NCBI RefSeq assembly: GCF_030718845.1
Contig: NZ_CP132191.1
Span: forward strand, 434,001-498,000
DNA from: Mycoplasma seminis
GTDB lineage: Bacteria > Bacillota_I > Bacilli_A > Mycoplasmatales > Metamycoplasmataceae
Length of the DNA stretch: 64,000 nt
Reading direction: 5' to 3'
In this document: positions 1 through 11,783 of the stretch, one piece after another
Layout of the letters: every line of letters begins with the position of its first letter
How positions within the stretch are numbered: the first letter of the stretch is position 1
Position numbers and translations under genes: made by a program
The notes under the pieces: model-generated
Told to the model about the DNA's origin: nothing
Database searches by the model: none
The model's input: only the letters and a program-made list of their open reading frames with translations

Positions 1-3000
1 ATTTAAAAGAATTGTTTTAAAATCTTTATTTTGGATTAATTCAGCAATTATGTCTTTAGTATTACTTGCATTAAGTAAAATGTCTGAATTATCAATTAAG
101 AAATTAATTGAATGTGATAATAAATCATTTACTTTTTTATTAGCAAATATATGGTTAACTAAAGCTGTAACTTCTTCTTTATCGAGGTATTTATCTAATG
201 AAGTTGATGAATGAATTGCATCATTAATAAGTTTATTAAGCTTTTGGTTTAATTTATTTTCTTTGTTAGCTTCACGGTAGATAAATTGAACTATTTTCTT
301 AATTGTTTCTTTATTATTTGCAAATGATTGTAATTGGGTTAATTGCTTAATTAAATCAAGCGGATTAGCAAATAATTCTTCTTTAATTGCTTGCAGTAAT
401 TTATTAGAAAGTTGATATAAAACTATATTTGGTTCTTGTGCAGAAATAACTTGATTTAATTGGTTAAATAATTCATTAACTAGTGGTTTTAAAATATTGG
501 TTTTTTGAATGAATTGTGGTAATTCTTTAGCTAAATCTGAAGCAAATGAACTGATTTCATTATCTTGTAAGTTAGCTTGAGGTTTAATATTTTCAAGTGT
601 TTTTCTAAGTAATGTATTTAATGTTGAAAGAATTTGTTCTTGTTGAATTAAATCATTTCCTAAAGCAAGAGTTTTAGTTTTAAATTCTTCTAAATTAAGC
701 GGTTTTAATACTTTTTGAAGTAATTGTCCAAAGTCTTTTGCATCTTTTAAGTTATCAAAATTATCAATAATAGAATCCACTAAAGTAAATAAGATATTAT
801 GAGAATTTTCATTACTAATTAAGACATTTACAAGCGCCTCAAAAGCATCATTAGGTAAGTACTCTTGTACTGCTTTTGGTAATGTTTTAGCAACTAATTT
901 TCCAATTTTTAAATTAGGAACTTGATTAATAAAGTTCTTAATTAATTGTTTTACAAAAGGAGCGTTATTATTGATAACTTTAGTTTCAACTAAAATATCA
1001 ATTAAAGTAAATGGTGAAATTTTAGTTTGTTGATCTTTAGCATCCATTAATTCATTAAAGGCTTTTTGTAAAGCAATTTGTAATGAAGCATCTACTTTAG
1101 TTAAATCAGTAGTTTTGACATCTTCGATAAAGTATTTAATAAAGTTTGAAATAAATTTATTTGTTGCATCACCTTTAAAGTTAGTGATGTTGTTTAATAA
1201 GTCTAAAACTAATTTATCACTTCCTTCTTTAGTTAAATTGTATTCAAGGTGATATTGATTAATTAAATTTCAAATAATGTTTGCTAAAGAATCTTTTAAA
1301 GCTTGATTATTTAAAATATCTCAAACAAAATCTGATAAAGTATCCCCAATTGTTTTAGCAACATCAGGATTGCTTAAGAATGCATTTATTAATTCAGGAT
1401 ATGAAGAAACTGTTGTGAATTTATCTGAATTATCAACAAATGAAGTAGCTAATGATGAAACAATTTTGTTTAATTTATCTGATTTTAAAATGTTGTCAAA
1501 TAATTCTTTAACTTGTTTTGAATCAAGGTTTAATTTATCTAAATGTGGTTTTAAAGCATTTAAGATAGCATTTGAAACAACTTCGGGGTTTTTGCTTAAT
1601 AAGTTGTTTAGCACTTCGCTAAGTGCTGCTTTTAATTCATCTTTTTTATTGTTGATGAATTTAGATTTAGCAATAGCATTAATTAATTTAAATAAGTTTT
1701 CATCAGTAACAACTTTGCTTAATAAAATTTTAGGAATATCTGTAATTACTAAAGTATCATTTTTACCACGAGTTGTTAATTCTGTTTGGAAATCTCCAAT
1801 GATTTTTTGCAAGATTTTTTCATCAATAATTGATTCAATAATTGAATTAAATCCATTTTCACCATTATGTTCAGCATCTAAAATTAATTCGCTTAATTTT
1901 CCATTAGGATCAAGTTGTTTATAAAACTCTGTGGCTGTAATTCCTACAATAGCCTCTGTTGTAATATTTCTAAGTGTTTGAGACATTCTAAGAATTCTTT
2001 CACCGTAGTTTTGAGGTGAACGAGTTTTATTAAGTTCTTGATTAAATTTATCAACATTTTTTAAATATGTTTCAGTGTTAGCTCCAATAATTTGATCTGG
2101 AGTTCCTGTTGGTTGAATTTCATATCTAAGAGTTATTGAATCTTTATCAAGGAAGTTTTGGGTGAAATTGTATTTTTGTAATTCGTTAGTTAAAAGGAAA
2201 TTATCAGAAGTTAATTTTAGATACATATCCATTGCAAGTTTTTTGTATCCGGTAGTATTTGGATGAATATCAAAATACACATCTGAAAGTTCAGCTGAGT
2301 GATTTGTTCAATATTCAGGATTATATGCATAAATAACATTTACTCTGTTTTTAGCACCATATTTTTTATGCATTTCAGATGCTAATTTACCAAATGGTGA
2401 ATTTATTTGGTCTAGAATCAATGCAGCGGGATCAAGGTTGATCTTGTTTCCTAAGAATGTTTTAACATAATCATTAATAGCTTTCTTTAATCCAGACATA
2501 GGCATTGGGTATGCTACAAAGTTAATGTTTGCCTTAGGCGCTAATTTAATTAATTCTTCTGCTAAAACAGTTAAACGATTTGTAATCTCTGGAATAATAG
2601 GCGCAATTGAACCGAAAAGAAATGCTGATATTTTTGAAAAATCTGGATTAGGTTTTTTAAGTTCTTTAAGAATTTCAACTGGATTTGCTTTAGCTAATTC
2701 TTTTGTAATTAAGTAGAAGAAATCATTTGCTCCTACTGTAATGGTAACTAAATTAGCATCTTTTAATTTTTCAATTGTTTGTTTTGAAATTTCTTTTGCA
2801 TATCCAGGGATAACTGTTTGATTAGGGGTTCTACCAGCAAAAGTTTGATCAATTTTATCTCAAGTAGGTGAATCTCCAAAAGTGTTGTTGTATTTGATAC
2901 CTAAGATTTTAATTCAGTCAATTGCTCTAGCACCAGAAGCGGCAAAGTTGTTAAAGTCTGCTACTCTACCATTTTGGTTTAAGAGTTGTGCTAAAAACGC

Positions 3001-3396
3001 AGGGTATGAAGCTCCTGTAATTTTTCCATCTTTAAATTCTCCAGGATAATCACGTTTTAATCCACCATCAAATCCGGCACTAATTGAATCTCCTAGTGCA
3101 ACATATTTGATTTTTTCATCTTTAGAAATGAAAACAGGTGAAATTAATCTATCTTTAGTTTTATCAACTGGTTTTGAAATAATTCCATCACCTGGTTGAG
3201 GTGTAGGATTAACATTAGGGTCTTTTGAAATAACTGGACCTGAAACACCATCTGTAGGGTTTTCTTGTTTAATCGGATCATCTCCAACAATTGGTTTTGA
3301 TGAACCAGGTGCTTTACATGAAACTACAAAAGCACTTGCTCCGATAAAAGCAAGAATGCTTGCTGAGGCTAATAACTTGTTCTTTTTGATTTTCAT
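1..3396 (-). CDS. SGNH/GDSL-hydrolase lipoprotein (3' end outside window)
   Basis: Surface lipoprotein with an N-terminal SGNH (GDSL) esterase/lipase domain. The signal peptide ends in the lipobox FVVSC (Cys27), followed by a Pro/Lys/Asp-rich linker to about residue 95. All SGNH blocks are visible: ALGDSISAG (Ser104), the Gly block NNFAASGA, VGANDF (Gly222, Asn224) and DIHPNTTGY (Asp376, His378), so the catalytic residues appear intact. The frame stays open under code 4 down to base 1, giving more than 1130 residues. The remainder after the hydrolase is an Asn/Lys/Leu-rich helical region with no domain I recognise. The start is the ATG preceded by AAAGGAG. It is much longer than a stand-alone SGNH enzyme of about 200-350 residues. 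The substrate, a lipid or glycan ester, is unknown. Confidence is high for the fold and low for the reaction. Confidence 0.85.
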
Positions 3397-3525
3397 AATT
3401 CACTCCTTTAAGGATTTAATATTTATTTATAAATATTACCACTTTTTTATTATTTTTTTCATCCTGCCTCAAGGGGCTAAAATTAAACTAAAATTACTTA
3501 AAAATAGGGTTAAAAGTTTTTAAGT

Positions 3526-3562
3526 GACCAAAAAAGCACCACATTATGTAGTGCTTTTGGTC
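3526..3562 (-). terminator. Hairpin terminator after the isomerase-like gene
   Basis: Inverted repeat GACCAAAA..GCAC / GTGC..TTTTGGTC with a short loop and a T-run when read on the minus strand, 17 bases past the stop of the isomerase-like gene. It separates that gene from the SGNH lipoprotein, which has its own SD. Confidence 0.7.
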
Positions 3563-3578
3563 TAAAAATTACCTATTT

Positions 3579-4835
3579 TTAGTTAAATGGATTGATATCA
3601 TTCATCACACAATAAAAGATTTTACTTCAGTAAATTAATGAAATTAATTCACCTAAAGCTTCTTCTGAATTATTTTCGATTTTTAATTCTATAGAATTAA
3701 CATCATCATTAAAACTGTTTAAATAGTTTAAAAATACATCATAAGATTTATCTTTAAATTGATTCATTGTGTATGATTTTAACTGATCAATTAAGTCATC
3801 ATTTTCAATGTTTGAAGAAAGTTGATAATCAAAAAATCTTTGATTTAAGGTTCAAAAGGTAATAAATTTATTATTTGGTCCTGAAAGGATATTTTCGGCT
3901 CATGAACTGATTTCATTTGGGAATAATGCAGAAGTATTTGAAATTTTATTTGCCTTTGAGATAAAGCTAAAAGTATATGAAGCATATGCTGTAAGGTTAT
4001 TCAAAAATAAATCATAAGCAATATTTAAATTAACAAATCCGCTAGCATTATTAGGTTTGAGATTTTCATTTAAATATAATGCATATTTTAAAGCCACATT
4101 GAAATAAATATCTGACTTTAAAATTTGCTTATTTGCTTCTGTGTATCCAGCAATTACTTTTTCAATATTAATTCCTTGAGTTGCAAGTAAAATTAAGCCA
4201 ATTTCACTTAATAAAGCATATTGTGGGTGGATATCATTTGAAACGAAAAATGTATTTTCTCTTGGAATTGAGATGTTATTTACTTTTCCGAAAATCATTT
4301 TTCTTCCAATAAAATAAATTGATTTTTTAATTAAGAATTCGCTTGAGTGATAATTGAATTTAGAAATAAAATTGCTAATAGCTTTTTGCTGATTATCACT
4401 ATATCCTAGGGAATCTAGGAATAATAATGAGATATTTTCTTGTTCATTTTCTCTTAAGTAATAATTGATTTTATTAGACACAATATCTTGTGGTAATTGT
4501 TCATTGATAAAAACTAATTCGATTTTTTTATCCTTGTGAAAATCGCTTTTTCCAAAAATAAATTCTAAGCAAGCTTTTATAGCTAATTCATTATACTTGC
4601 TAGTTCAAATAATTAAAGTATTAGTTTTTCTTTTATATAGTTTATTGCAAAATTCAATAATTCTTTCTATTCCATTAATTCCAAAATTTAAAGCAATATC
4701 ATCAAAACCTAAAAATGATGAACCATCAAAGTTTAAAGCTTTAATTTTAGAAATTGTTTCATTAGCTATTTGGTTTTCTTTTTCTAAACTTTCAGCATCC
4801 TGATAGTAATTTGGTTTAATTGAAATTAAAGCCAT
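3579..4835 (-). CDS. Degenerate glucose-6-phosphate isomerase-like protein
   Basis: 418-residue protein whose overall layout follows phosphoglucose isomerase (PGI). The N-terminus has SSFLGFDDIALNF where PGI has GxxFLGWxDLP. A later stretch, IHPQYALLSEIGLILLAT, corresponds to GGRYSVLTAVGLLPIA, and the C-terminus ALGELISLIYWSK..NDINPFN matches LGELIYFFE..GVNPF. The functional motifs are lost: GIGGSxLG reads WTSKYNEL, the SxSGTT phosphate loop is absent, and GGRYS reads HPQYA. The chain stops at NPFN, exactly before the QPGVExxK segment that carries the catalytic lysine. I infer a non-catalytic PGI relic or pseudoenzyme. The ATG overlaps the upstream S1-like stop codon (TAATG), so the two are translationally coupled. 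An unrelated protein is possible but unlikely given the colinear matches. Confidence 0.6.
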
Positions 4836-5248
4836 TAGTCTTCCTTATTATTAGGAGTTTGCTCTATTGTTGTTTCACTTTCAGGAAATACATATGAATT
4901 AGTGAATTGTTGTAGATTTGCAAATCCATTTTTAGTCTCTTTTAATTCATTTTTGTGATATCTAGTAAAAACAAAATATTGTTCACTCTTTAAGAAATTA
5001 GGGTGGTTACGTTTAAATGAACCAATATATTGATTTGTTTTTTCATCATAACCTATAACGATGAAATTAATTATTTCTTTGAGTTTTAAAATATCATGAA
5101 TTTGTAATTTATAAAAGTCTGTTATTTCATTTTTGTGAATAATAAAAATATTCTTATATTTATCTTCAAGTAGTACAAATTTAGTTCCGGCACGAATTAC
5201 TTTAGCGGAAGCTACTTGACCATTTTTATATGTTAGTTTTGTTTCCAT
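4835..5248 (-). CDS. S1-domain-like RNA-binding protein
   Basis: 137-residue basic protein. Residues 10-80 resemble an S1 (OB-fold) domain: NGQVASAKVI at the first strand, FIIHKNEI where S1 domains have GLIHISEI, then DILKLKEI and IGYDEKTNQYIGSFKR at the position of the usual iDe..ri.LSlK strand. S1 proteins of this size (YugI/GSP13 type) bind RNA or ribosomes. The C-terminus (residues 95-137) is low-complexity and acidic. The ATG at 5246-5248 is preferred over the upstream in-frame codons because a TATAAT box ends about 8 bases before it, which suggests a leaderless mRNA. The gene overlaps the isomerase-like gene by one base, so the two form an operon. Confidence 0.6.
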   Translation of the reverse strand: METKLTYKNGQVASAKVIRAGTKFVLLEDKYKNIFIIHKNEITDFYKLQIHDILKLKEIINFIVIGYDEKTNQYIGSFKRNHPNFLKSEQYFVFTRYHKNELKETKNGFANLQQFTNSYVFPESETTIEQTPNNKED

Positions 5249-5572
5249 AATTAAATTATATACAGTTTTATTTTTATATGGTTTAATTATTACAGCTGAA
5301 AAAAATCCCCAAAATTGAAGATTATTACCATTAAAATTTAATTTGAAATTGCTTATTTTAAGGAATAAAAGTACAAAAAGTCGCATTTTTAAAATAATTT
5401 TTTGAGAATTTCGTGCGTTTTTATACTTTTAAGCCTATTTTATAGACATATTTGAAAAATGATAATTTTTACAAAATAAGTGATAAATGGTTATAATTTT
5501 TATATATAAAAATATGAATATCACTATGGTTAAAACCTAAAATGATATATCGATATAGATGAAAGAGGAAAA

Positions 5573-6919
5573 ATGAAACGTTTACAATGTTTATATAGAC
5601 CAAATAAAGACAAAAACTATCCATGGGCTTTAAAACACCCAAAAGTAGATAGTCCGTTAGCATTATTCAAAACACGTAAAGATGCTATGACATGATTCTT
5701 AGCTTTAGATTATGATGCTGCTACATGATTCCAAACAGATAAGAAAATCTGAGGTGGACTTGTTATTGCTGAACATGAAGACAGACATGGAAAACCAGTT
5801 ATGTTCTACGAATTCAACGTTGATAAATTTGATGGTGGATTAGAATATGACAAAATTGCTGAAGAATTAGCTATTGAACCTAAAACAGGTCTTAGAGACG
5901 AAAAAGCTGCTAAAAAACACTTAAAAGAAGTTACAGACTTCAAACAATTAAAAGATCCAGAAACATACTTCCCAGTTGATGACGATTTCAAAATTGAACG
6001 TAAAAAATCAGCTAAAGATCTTGAAATTGAAAAATTAAACCAAAAATTAGCAGAACTTTCAGCATTATTAAGCTCAAAACACTCAACAGATTATGAAAAA
6101 GAATTAGCAGAGTTATACAAAAAACTTCAAGACTCAAATTCAGATAAAGAAGAATTATTAAAAGAAATCGAAGAATTAAAAGCAAAATCAGAACAATTAG
6201 AAAAAGAAGTAACAAAAGAAGTTATTATTGAAGAAAAAGTTGTTGAACCAGTTGTTGTAGTTGAAGATAAAATTGTTGAATATGCTTACGTAAGAGACTT
6301 ACCACTTGATGAACAAATCAAAGTGCTTGCAATTTATGCAAGAAAAATGCACATTACAGCAATGAAACTTGAAAACACAGAAACATCTGTAGAAGACTTA
6401 AAAGCTATCGAAGAAAACTTATACAATGTTTTAAATGTTGCTAAAGAAGTTGAAAAAGACTTAAAAGATGAAGAATTAAAAGAATTACTTGCAGCAATCA
6501 TGAATTCATTAACAAGATCAGTTCAAGAATTCAATGAAAAACTTGTAGGTAAAGAAGATATTGCTAATACAGCTGAAAATTGTGTATACTCAGCATGTAG
6601 AGTTGATGGAAACATCACATTAGCACAAAAAACATCTTATGTTTTATTCAATGATAAACATGTTGGATTTGTACCAAAAGACCAATACCACTATGCTATT
6701 TTCCTTGGTCAAGATGCTCAAAGACAACACTTCATGGTATTCCAAACACCAGCTGAAATTAGAGAAGTAATCAAAGAAGTTGCAGCTGAACAACCTACAG
6801 AAGTAAAAAGAGTTGAAAGCGGTGTTAACTGATTCGCAATCTTCTTACTTGCATTAGCATATGGAATCCTTGTAACATTAGTAATTTTAATGGGAATTGG
6901 AATCATTCCAGTTGCTTAA
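5573..6919 (+). CDS. Tail-anchored coiled-coil protein of unknown function
   Basis: 448 residues, not matched to a named family. Residues 1-80 form a compact aromatic-rich domain (DAMTWFLALDYDAATWFQ, GKPVMFYEFNVDKF). Residues 125-210 are a Lys/Glu heptad coiled coil. A Val-rich patch (VVEPVVVVEDKIVEYAYVRDL) is followed by a second folded domain at about 230-410. The last 22 residues, after VESGVNW, are a single hydrophobic segment ending GIGIIPVA, so the protein is probably C-terminally anchored with its bulk in the cytoplasm. There is no signal peptide. The start has a good SD (AGAGGAAAA) and the gene ends in a strong terminator, so it is a single-gene unit. TGA encodes several conserved-looking Trp residues near the N-terminus. 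Confidence 0.75.
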
Positions 6920-6923
6920 GATT

Positions 6924-6947
6924 AAGGCACTTTAAAGTGCTTTTTTC
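6924..6947 (+). terminator. Rho-independent terminator
   Basis: Perfect GCACTTTAAAGTGC palindrome followed by six T, five bases after the tail-anchored protein stop. Confidence 0.85.
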
Positions 6948-7019
6948 ATACACTTTTTTGCTATAAAATTGCCCTTTAAAAAATATATTTTTTAAGCTTA
7001 AATGTGGTAAAATTGCATT

Positions 7020-8399
7020 ATGTTAAAAAATAGCGATAAAGATCTTATGCAAAATATTGTAAACCACTTGAAAAATAGTGGCTTTGTTTTTCAAGGTAGC
7101 GAAATTTATGGTGGACTTTCTAACACCTGAGATTACGGTCCTTTAGGTGCATTACTCAAAGATAATGTTGCAAATGCTTGAAAAAAAGAGTTTATTTTAA
7201 AAGAAGGGAACAACTTTTTAATTGATTCTAAAATTTTAATGAATCCAAGTGTTTGAGTAACATCAGGACATGTGTCTAATTTTTCTGACCCATTAATTGA
7301 AAACAAAGTAAACGGTAAAAGATACCGTGCTGATAAATTAATTCAAGAAGTGGATGAAAATATCATTCCTGAAAAAATGACTTTTGAAGAAATGACTCAA
7401 TTTGTTAAAGATAACATCAAAGAATACGAAGGTGAAAAAACAAATTGATCAGAAATCAAGAAATTTAATTTAATGTTTGAAACATCACAAGGTGTTATCG
7501 AAGGAGCTAAATCAAAAGTTTACCTTAGACCTGAAACAGCTCAAGGGATTTTTGTTAACTTCAAAAACGTTCAAAGAACTATGCGGGCAAAATTACCTTT
7601 TGGAATTGCTCAAGTAGGAAAAAGTTTTAGAAACGAAGTAACTCCAGGAAACTTCATTTTCAGAACTAGAGAATTTGAACAAATGGAACTTGAATTCTTT
7701 ACTAAACCAGAAGAAGCAAGTCAATGATTTGATTACTACATTTCCAAAGCATTTAACTTTGTGCAAAAATTAGGAATCAAAAAAGAATCAATCCGTATCA
7801 GAGCACATGAGCAAGAAGAATTATCTCACTACTCAGATGCTACAAGTGATATTGAATTTAAATTCCCATTTGGTTGAGGTGAACTTTTAGGAGTTGCTAA
7901 CCGTACTGATTATGACTTATCTTCACACATGAAAGCTACAGGAGAATCATTAGATTACTTAGATCCTGAAACTAATAGCAAAATCGTGCCTTATGTAATC
8001 GAACCAAGTATTGGACTTGATAGATTAATGCTTGCTATTATTTCAGATGCTTATGATGAAGAGACTTTAGCAGAAAATGATTCAAGAATCGTTCTTAGAT
8101 TTACTTATGATCTAGCACCATACAAAGTAGCTGTTTTACCACTTGTTAAGAAACTTTCAGACACAAGTAAACAAGTATTTAACTCTTTACTTGAAGCTGG
8201 TATTTCAGTAAGTTATGATGAAGCTGGTTCAATTGGAAAAAGATATCGTCGTCAAGATGCGATTGGAACATATTGATGTTTAACAGTTGACTATGATACT
8301 TTAGAAGATAATTGTGTAACATTAAGACACAGAGATACAATGCAACAAACACGTGTTGAAATTTCAAAACTTAATGAATTTTTACAAAACAATAAATAA
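7020..8399 (+). CDS. glyS: Glycyl-tRNA synthetase (single-chain class II)
   Basis: 459-residue alpha2-type glycyl-tRNA synthetase that charges tRNA-Gly in the cytoplasm. The N-terminus has [12 protein letters not shown] and WDYGPLG. The class II core is plain: [14 protein letters not shown], motif 2 [21 protein letters not shown] at about residues 203-223, and motif 3 with [13 protein letters not shown] at about 328-340. The anticodon-binding domain starts near [10 protein letters not shown], and [15 protein letters not shown] is typical of its end. The length is normal for the family. The ATG has no SD; a TAAAAT box ends about 7 bases upstream, so the mRNA may be leaderless. The gene is followed 18 bases later by dnaG. 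Confidence 0.95.
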
Positions 8400-8417
8400 T
8401 GAAGTAAATGAGGGGAT

Positions 8418-10277
8418 ATGGAAAATAAACAAATTCCACGTGAATTGATTAGTAAAATTATTGCTGATGCAAATATTGTAGATGTAATATCTGAATTTGT
8501 TAATCTTAATAAAAAAGGAAATAATTATGTTGGATTATGTCCTTTCCATGAAGATTCATCACCAAGTTTTACTGTATCACCCCAAAAACAAATTTTCAAA
8601 TGTTTCCCATGTGGAGCAGCTGGAAATGTAGTTACATTTTTAGAAAGATTTAAAAATTGAAACTTTATCCAAGCGGTTGAGTTTTTAGCTCAAAAGCAAG
8701 GAAATGATTTTGATTTTTCAGCTTATAAAAACAATCGACAAATTAATACTTATTCACAAGAAGACTTAGAAATTATTGATTTATTATCGGTAACTAACTC
8801 TTTTTACAAAGTTCAATTACTTACTTCGCCGCAAGCACAAGAGTATTTAAAATCTCGTAATTTAGATGATGCCGCTTTAAGAGATAAATTTGATATAGGT
8901 TTTGCTCCTAAAAGTAAAACACTAGAATACCTAAAATCCCTTAACTATAGTAGCGGAAGTATGTTAAAAGCCGGACTTATTAATAGTGATTTGCATGAAT
9001 TATTTTGAGATAGAGTTACTTTTGGAATTAGAAACCAATATGGCGATTTAGTTGGATTTTCAGCTAGAAGTATTCAAAAAGATCCACAAGCTAAATATGT
9101 AAACTCACCAGCTACGAAATTATTTAATAAATCTCAAATTTTATATAACTACCACAATGCTAAAGAAAGCATTCAAAGCAAAAAAGAAGTTATTATAGTT
9201 GAAGGATTTATGGATGCAATCGCTTTATATAAAGCTGGTATTCCTAATGTGGTTGCTTTAATGGGAACTGCATTAACTAAAGAACACTTAAATTTAATTA
9301 AAAATAATAAAGTCATCTTATTTTTAGATAATGATAATGCTGGAATTGATGCTGCATTAAGAACTACAGCAATATTATTACAAAATAATTTTACTGTTAG
9401 TTTGATAGATAATCATTATTCTAAAGATGCGGATGAAATCTTAAATACCTATGGTAGTGATGTTTTAGTTGATTTAATTAAAACTCAAAGAGTTTCAGCA
9501 ATTAACTTTGTTTATGATAAATTAAAAATCAAATACAAGGTTGCTGAAATTAAAGATTATGAAGTATTTTCTCAATTCATTCAAGTATTAAGTAATTATT
9601 TAACTTTATTTGATATTGATCAACAAAAATACATTGCAAGTTTACTTGAAAAAGAATTTAATTATGTTTTAGATATTGCTTTAAGCCCACACCATAGTGC
9701 CGGAAGTAATACTCAAAACAATATTACTCAAGTAGATTTTAGAACTACACCAAATTATGCTAAAAAAATAGAATTGCTAACTAATCAAACTAGATTTAAT
9801 TTATTAGTTAAAGCAATGGGAAATCCAAATATCTTACAAATACTTAAAAATAATAAAGATGTTGCAATAATATTTAGCAAACCAGAAAATATTAAGAATT
9901 TATTTGAACAAACTCTTAATTTAGATGATTCTTTATCTGAAAATCAAGTATTTGAAATCATTCATTCACAAGCAAGTGAATTACTTGAAAGAATTGATTT
10001 TAATAAAGAAATTAATAATTACATAATTAAGGAATTTATTCAAAATAAATTTAAAGAAATCCAATGCATTGATGGCTGCAGTATCCCACTACAACCATTA
10101 ATTGCTGAACAAGTAGATGAATGAAACAAATTCAAAAACTTCTTGTACCCAGAAGAAAAAGGTTTAAAAGCACCAGGGTATATTCAAGATCAAATTGCAT
10201 TATTGCAAAAATACAATAAAGAAATTAAGCAGCTACAAATTCCAAGTGATAAATCAAAAGCTGACGGAGAGGATTAA
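8418..10277 (+). CDS. dnaG: DNA primase DnaG
   Basis: 619-residue primase that makes RNA primers at the replication fork. The N-terminal CHC2 zinc finger has Cys41, His44, Cys62 and Cys65 in CPFHEDSSPSF..KCFPCG. The catalytic core follows, with the TOPRIM acidic motif VEGFMDA (Glu262) and FLDNDNAG near residue 305. The C-terminal third is the poorly conserved helicase-interacting region expected in mycoplasma DnaG. The start is ATG after GAGGGGAT. dnaG is followed one base later by rpoD, the common firmicute arrangement (dnaG-rpoD), and precedes the NIF3-like gene, so all three are probably co-transcribed. Confidence 0.95.
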
Positions 10278-10278
10278 G

Positions 10279-11781
10279 ATGTATTCAGGAGACTACGACT
10301 ATAGCACTATAATAAAATATTTAAAACAACAACTTAAAAATAAAAAGAAAGACTATTTTACTCAAGATGAAATAGTTGATTTACTTGCTGCTAAAGATTT
10401 ATTTATCGATGATGCAGAGTTTGATGATTTCTTAGAAGAATTAAAAGATAATAATATTATTTCTGAGGAAGCAGAAGAATATGAAGATGATGATTATTCT
10501 GAAGAAGACTTTATTGCTGATTTAAAAGCTGATAAATCCTCAAGTAAAAAAGCATCAAAATCTAAAGTTGAGGAAGACGAAGATGAAGAAGCTTCAAAAT
10601 TAGATGAAGATATTGACGACATTAACTTTGATGAAGATAAAGAAGATGATGATGACTTCGGAGATGATGATTTCTCAGATGAAGAAGAAATTGATGAAGA
10701 TTATTACAAAATCCCAGATGAAGAAATCGAAACTGACGAAGACGAAGATGAAGAAGAGGAAGAGGATGATGAAAAACTAAGCGAAAACTTCTTTGAAGAA
10801 GGTGATGACTTAGACATTAACCTTAATGCACTTGATCTTGATATGCTTGATAACATCGATTTATCTGAAGAACCTAAGAAAAAAGCTGACTTATCTAATA
10901 AACTTACTGAAACAAATGACATTGTTAAATGATACATGAGATGAATTGGTAAGTATGGAGAACTTCTTACAGTTGAAGAAGAACGTAAGCTTGCTGAACA
11001 AATGGAAAAAGGTGGATTCAGAGGAAAAAGAGCTAGAGATAAGCTTATCCAAAGAAACCTTCGTTTAGTTATTAATAATGCTAAAAAATACAAAAACAGA
11101 GGACTTTCATTTATCGACCTTATTTCTGAAGGTAACTCAGGTATTTTAAAAGCTGTTCAAAAATATGATGTTAACAAAGGGTTTAAATTCTCAACTTATG
11201 CAACATGATGAATTCGCCAAGCAATTACTCGTGCTGTAGCAGACCAAGCTAGAACAATTCGTGTGCCTGTGCATATGGTAGAAACCATTAATAAAATTTC
11301 TAAAATTGAACGTGAATTACAACAAGAATTAGGTAGAGAACCTAGTGATGATGAAATCGCAGCAAGATATGGAAATGGATTTGATGGAGCTAGAGTTAGA
11401 TACATTAGAAAAATTAACATTGACCCTATTTCACTTGATAAACAAGTTGGTAAAGAAAATGATTCATCATTTAGTGACTTTGTTAAAGATGAAAACATTA
11501 TTTCACCAATTGATTATGCTTCACATGAAGAATTAACAGAAATTCTAAATGAAATGATTGCTGATTTAGAACCTGAGGATAGAAAACTTATCTGTAAACG
11601 TTTTGGTGTTGGGGTAGATGAAAACGGTGAAAGATATAGAGTACACTCACTTGAAGAACTTGCTTTAGATAGAGGTGGAGTTTCTAAAGAACGTGTAAGA
11701 CAAATTGAAAACAAAATTTTACGTAAACTAAAAAGCAATGTAAAACACGGTAAAAACTTAAAAGACTACTTAAAGAACTAA
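10279..11781 (+). CDS. rpoD: Primary sigma factor RpoD (sigma A)
   Basis: 500-residue housekeeping sigma-70 factor directing RNA polymerase to promoters. Residues 1-60 are a region 1.1-like domain. Residues about 64-195 are extremely Asp/Glu rich ([14 protein letters not shown]), an acidic spacer longer than in most sigma A proteins. Region 1.2 starts at [18 protein letters not shown], region 2 contains [23 protein letters not shown] and KFSTYATWWIRQAI (-10 recognition), region 3 has [10 protein letters not shown], and region 4 ends with the helix-turn-helix [20 protein letters not shown] (-35 recognition). The ATG at 10279 follows the dnaG stop by one base, with AGGAG just upstream inside dnaG. 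Both Trp codons of TWWIRQ are TGA. Confidence 0.95.
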
Positions 11782-11783
11782 TT

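Noticed and set aside
1370-1924. 184-codon plus-strand frame inside the SGNH lipoprotein
   Set aside because: Shadow of the long minus-strand gene, which has a lipobox, SD and catalytic motifs.
10704-11093. Serine-rich frame antisense to rpoD
   Set aside because: Produced by the reverse complement of Asp/Glu codons; no promoter or SD.
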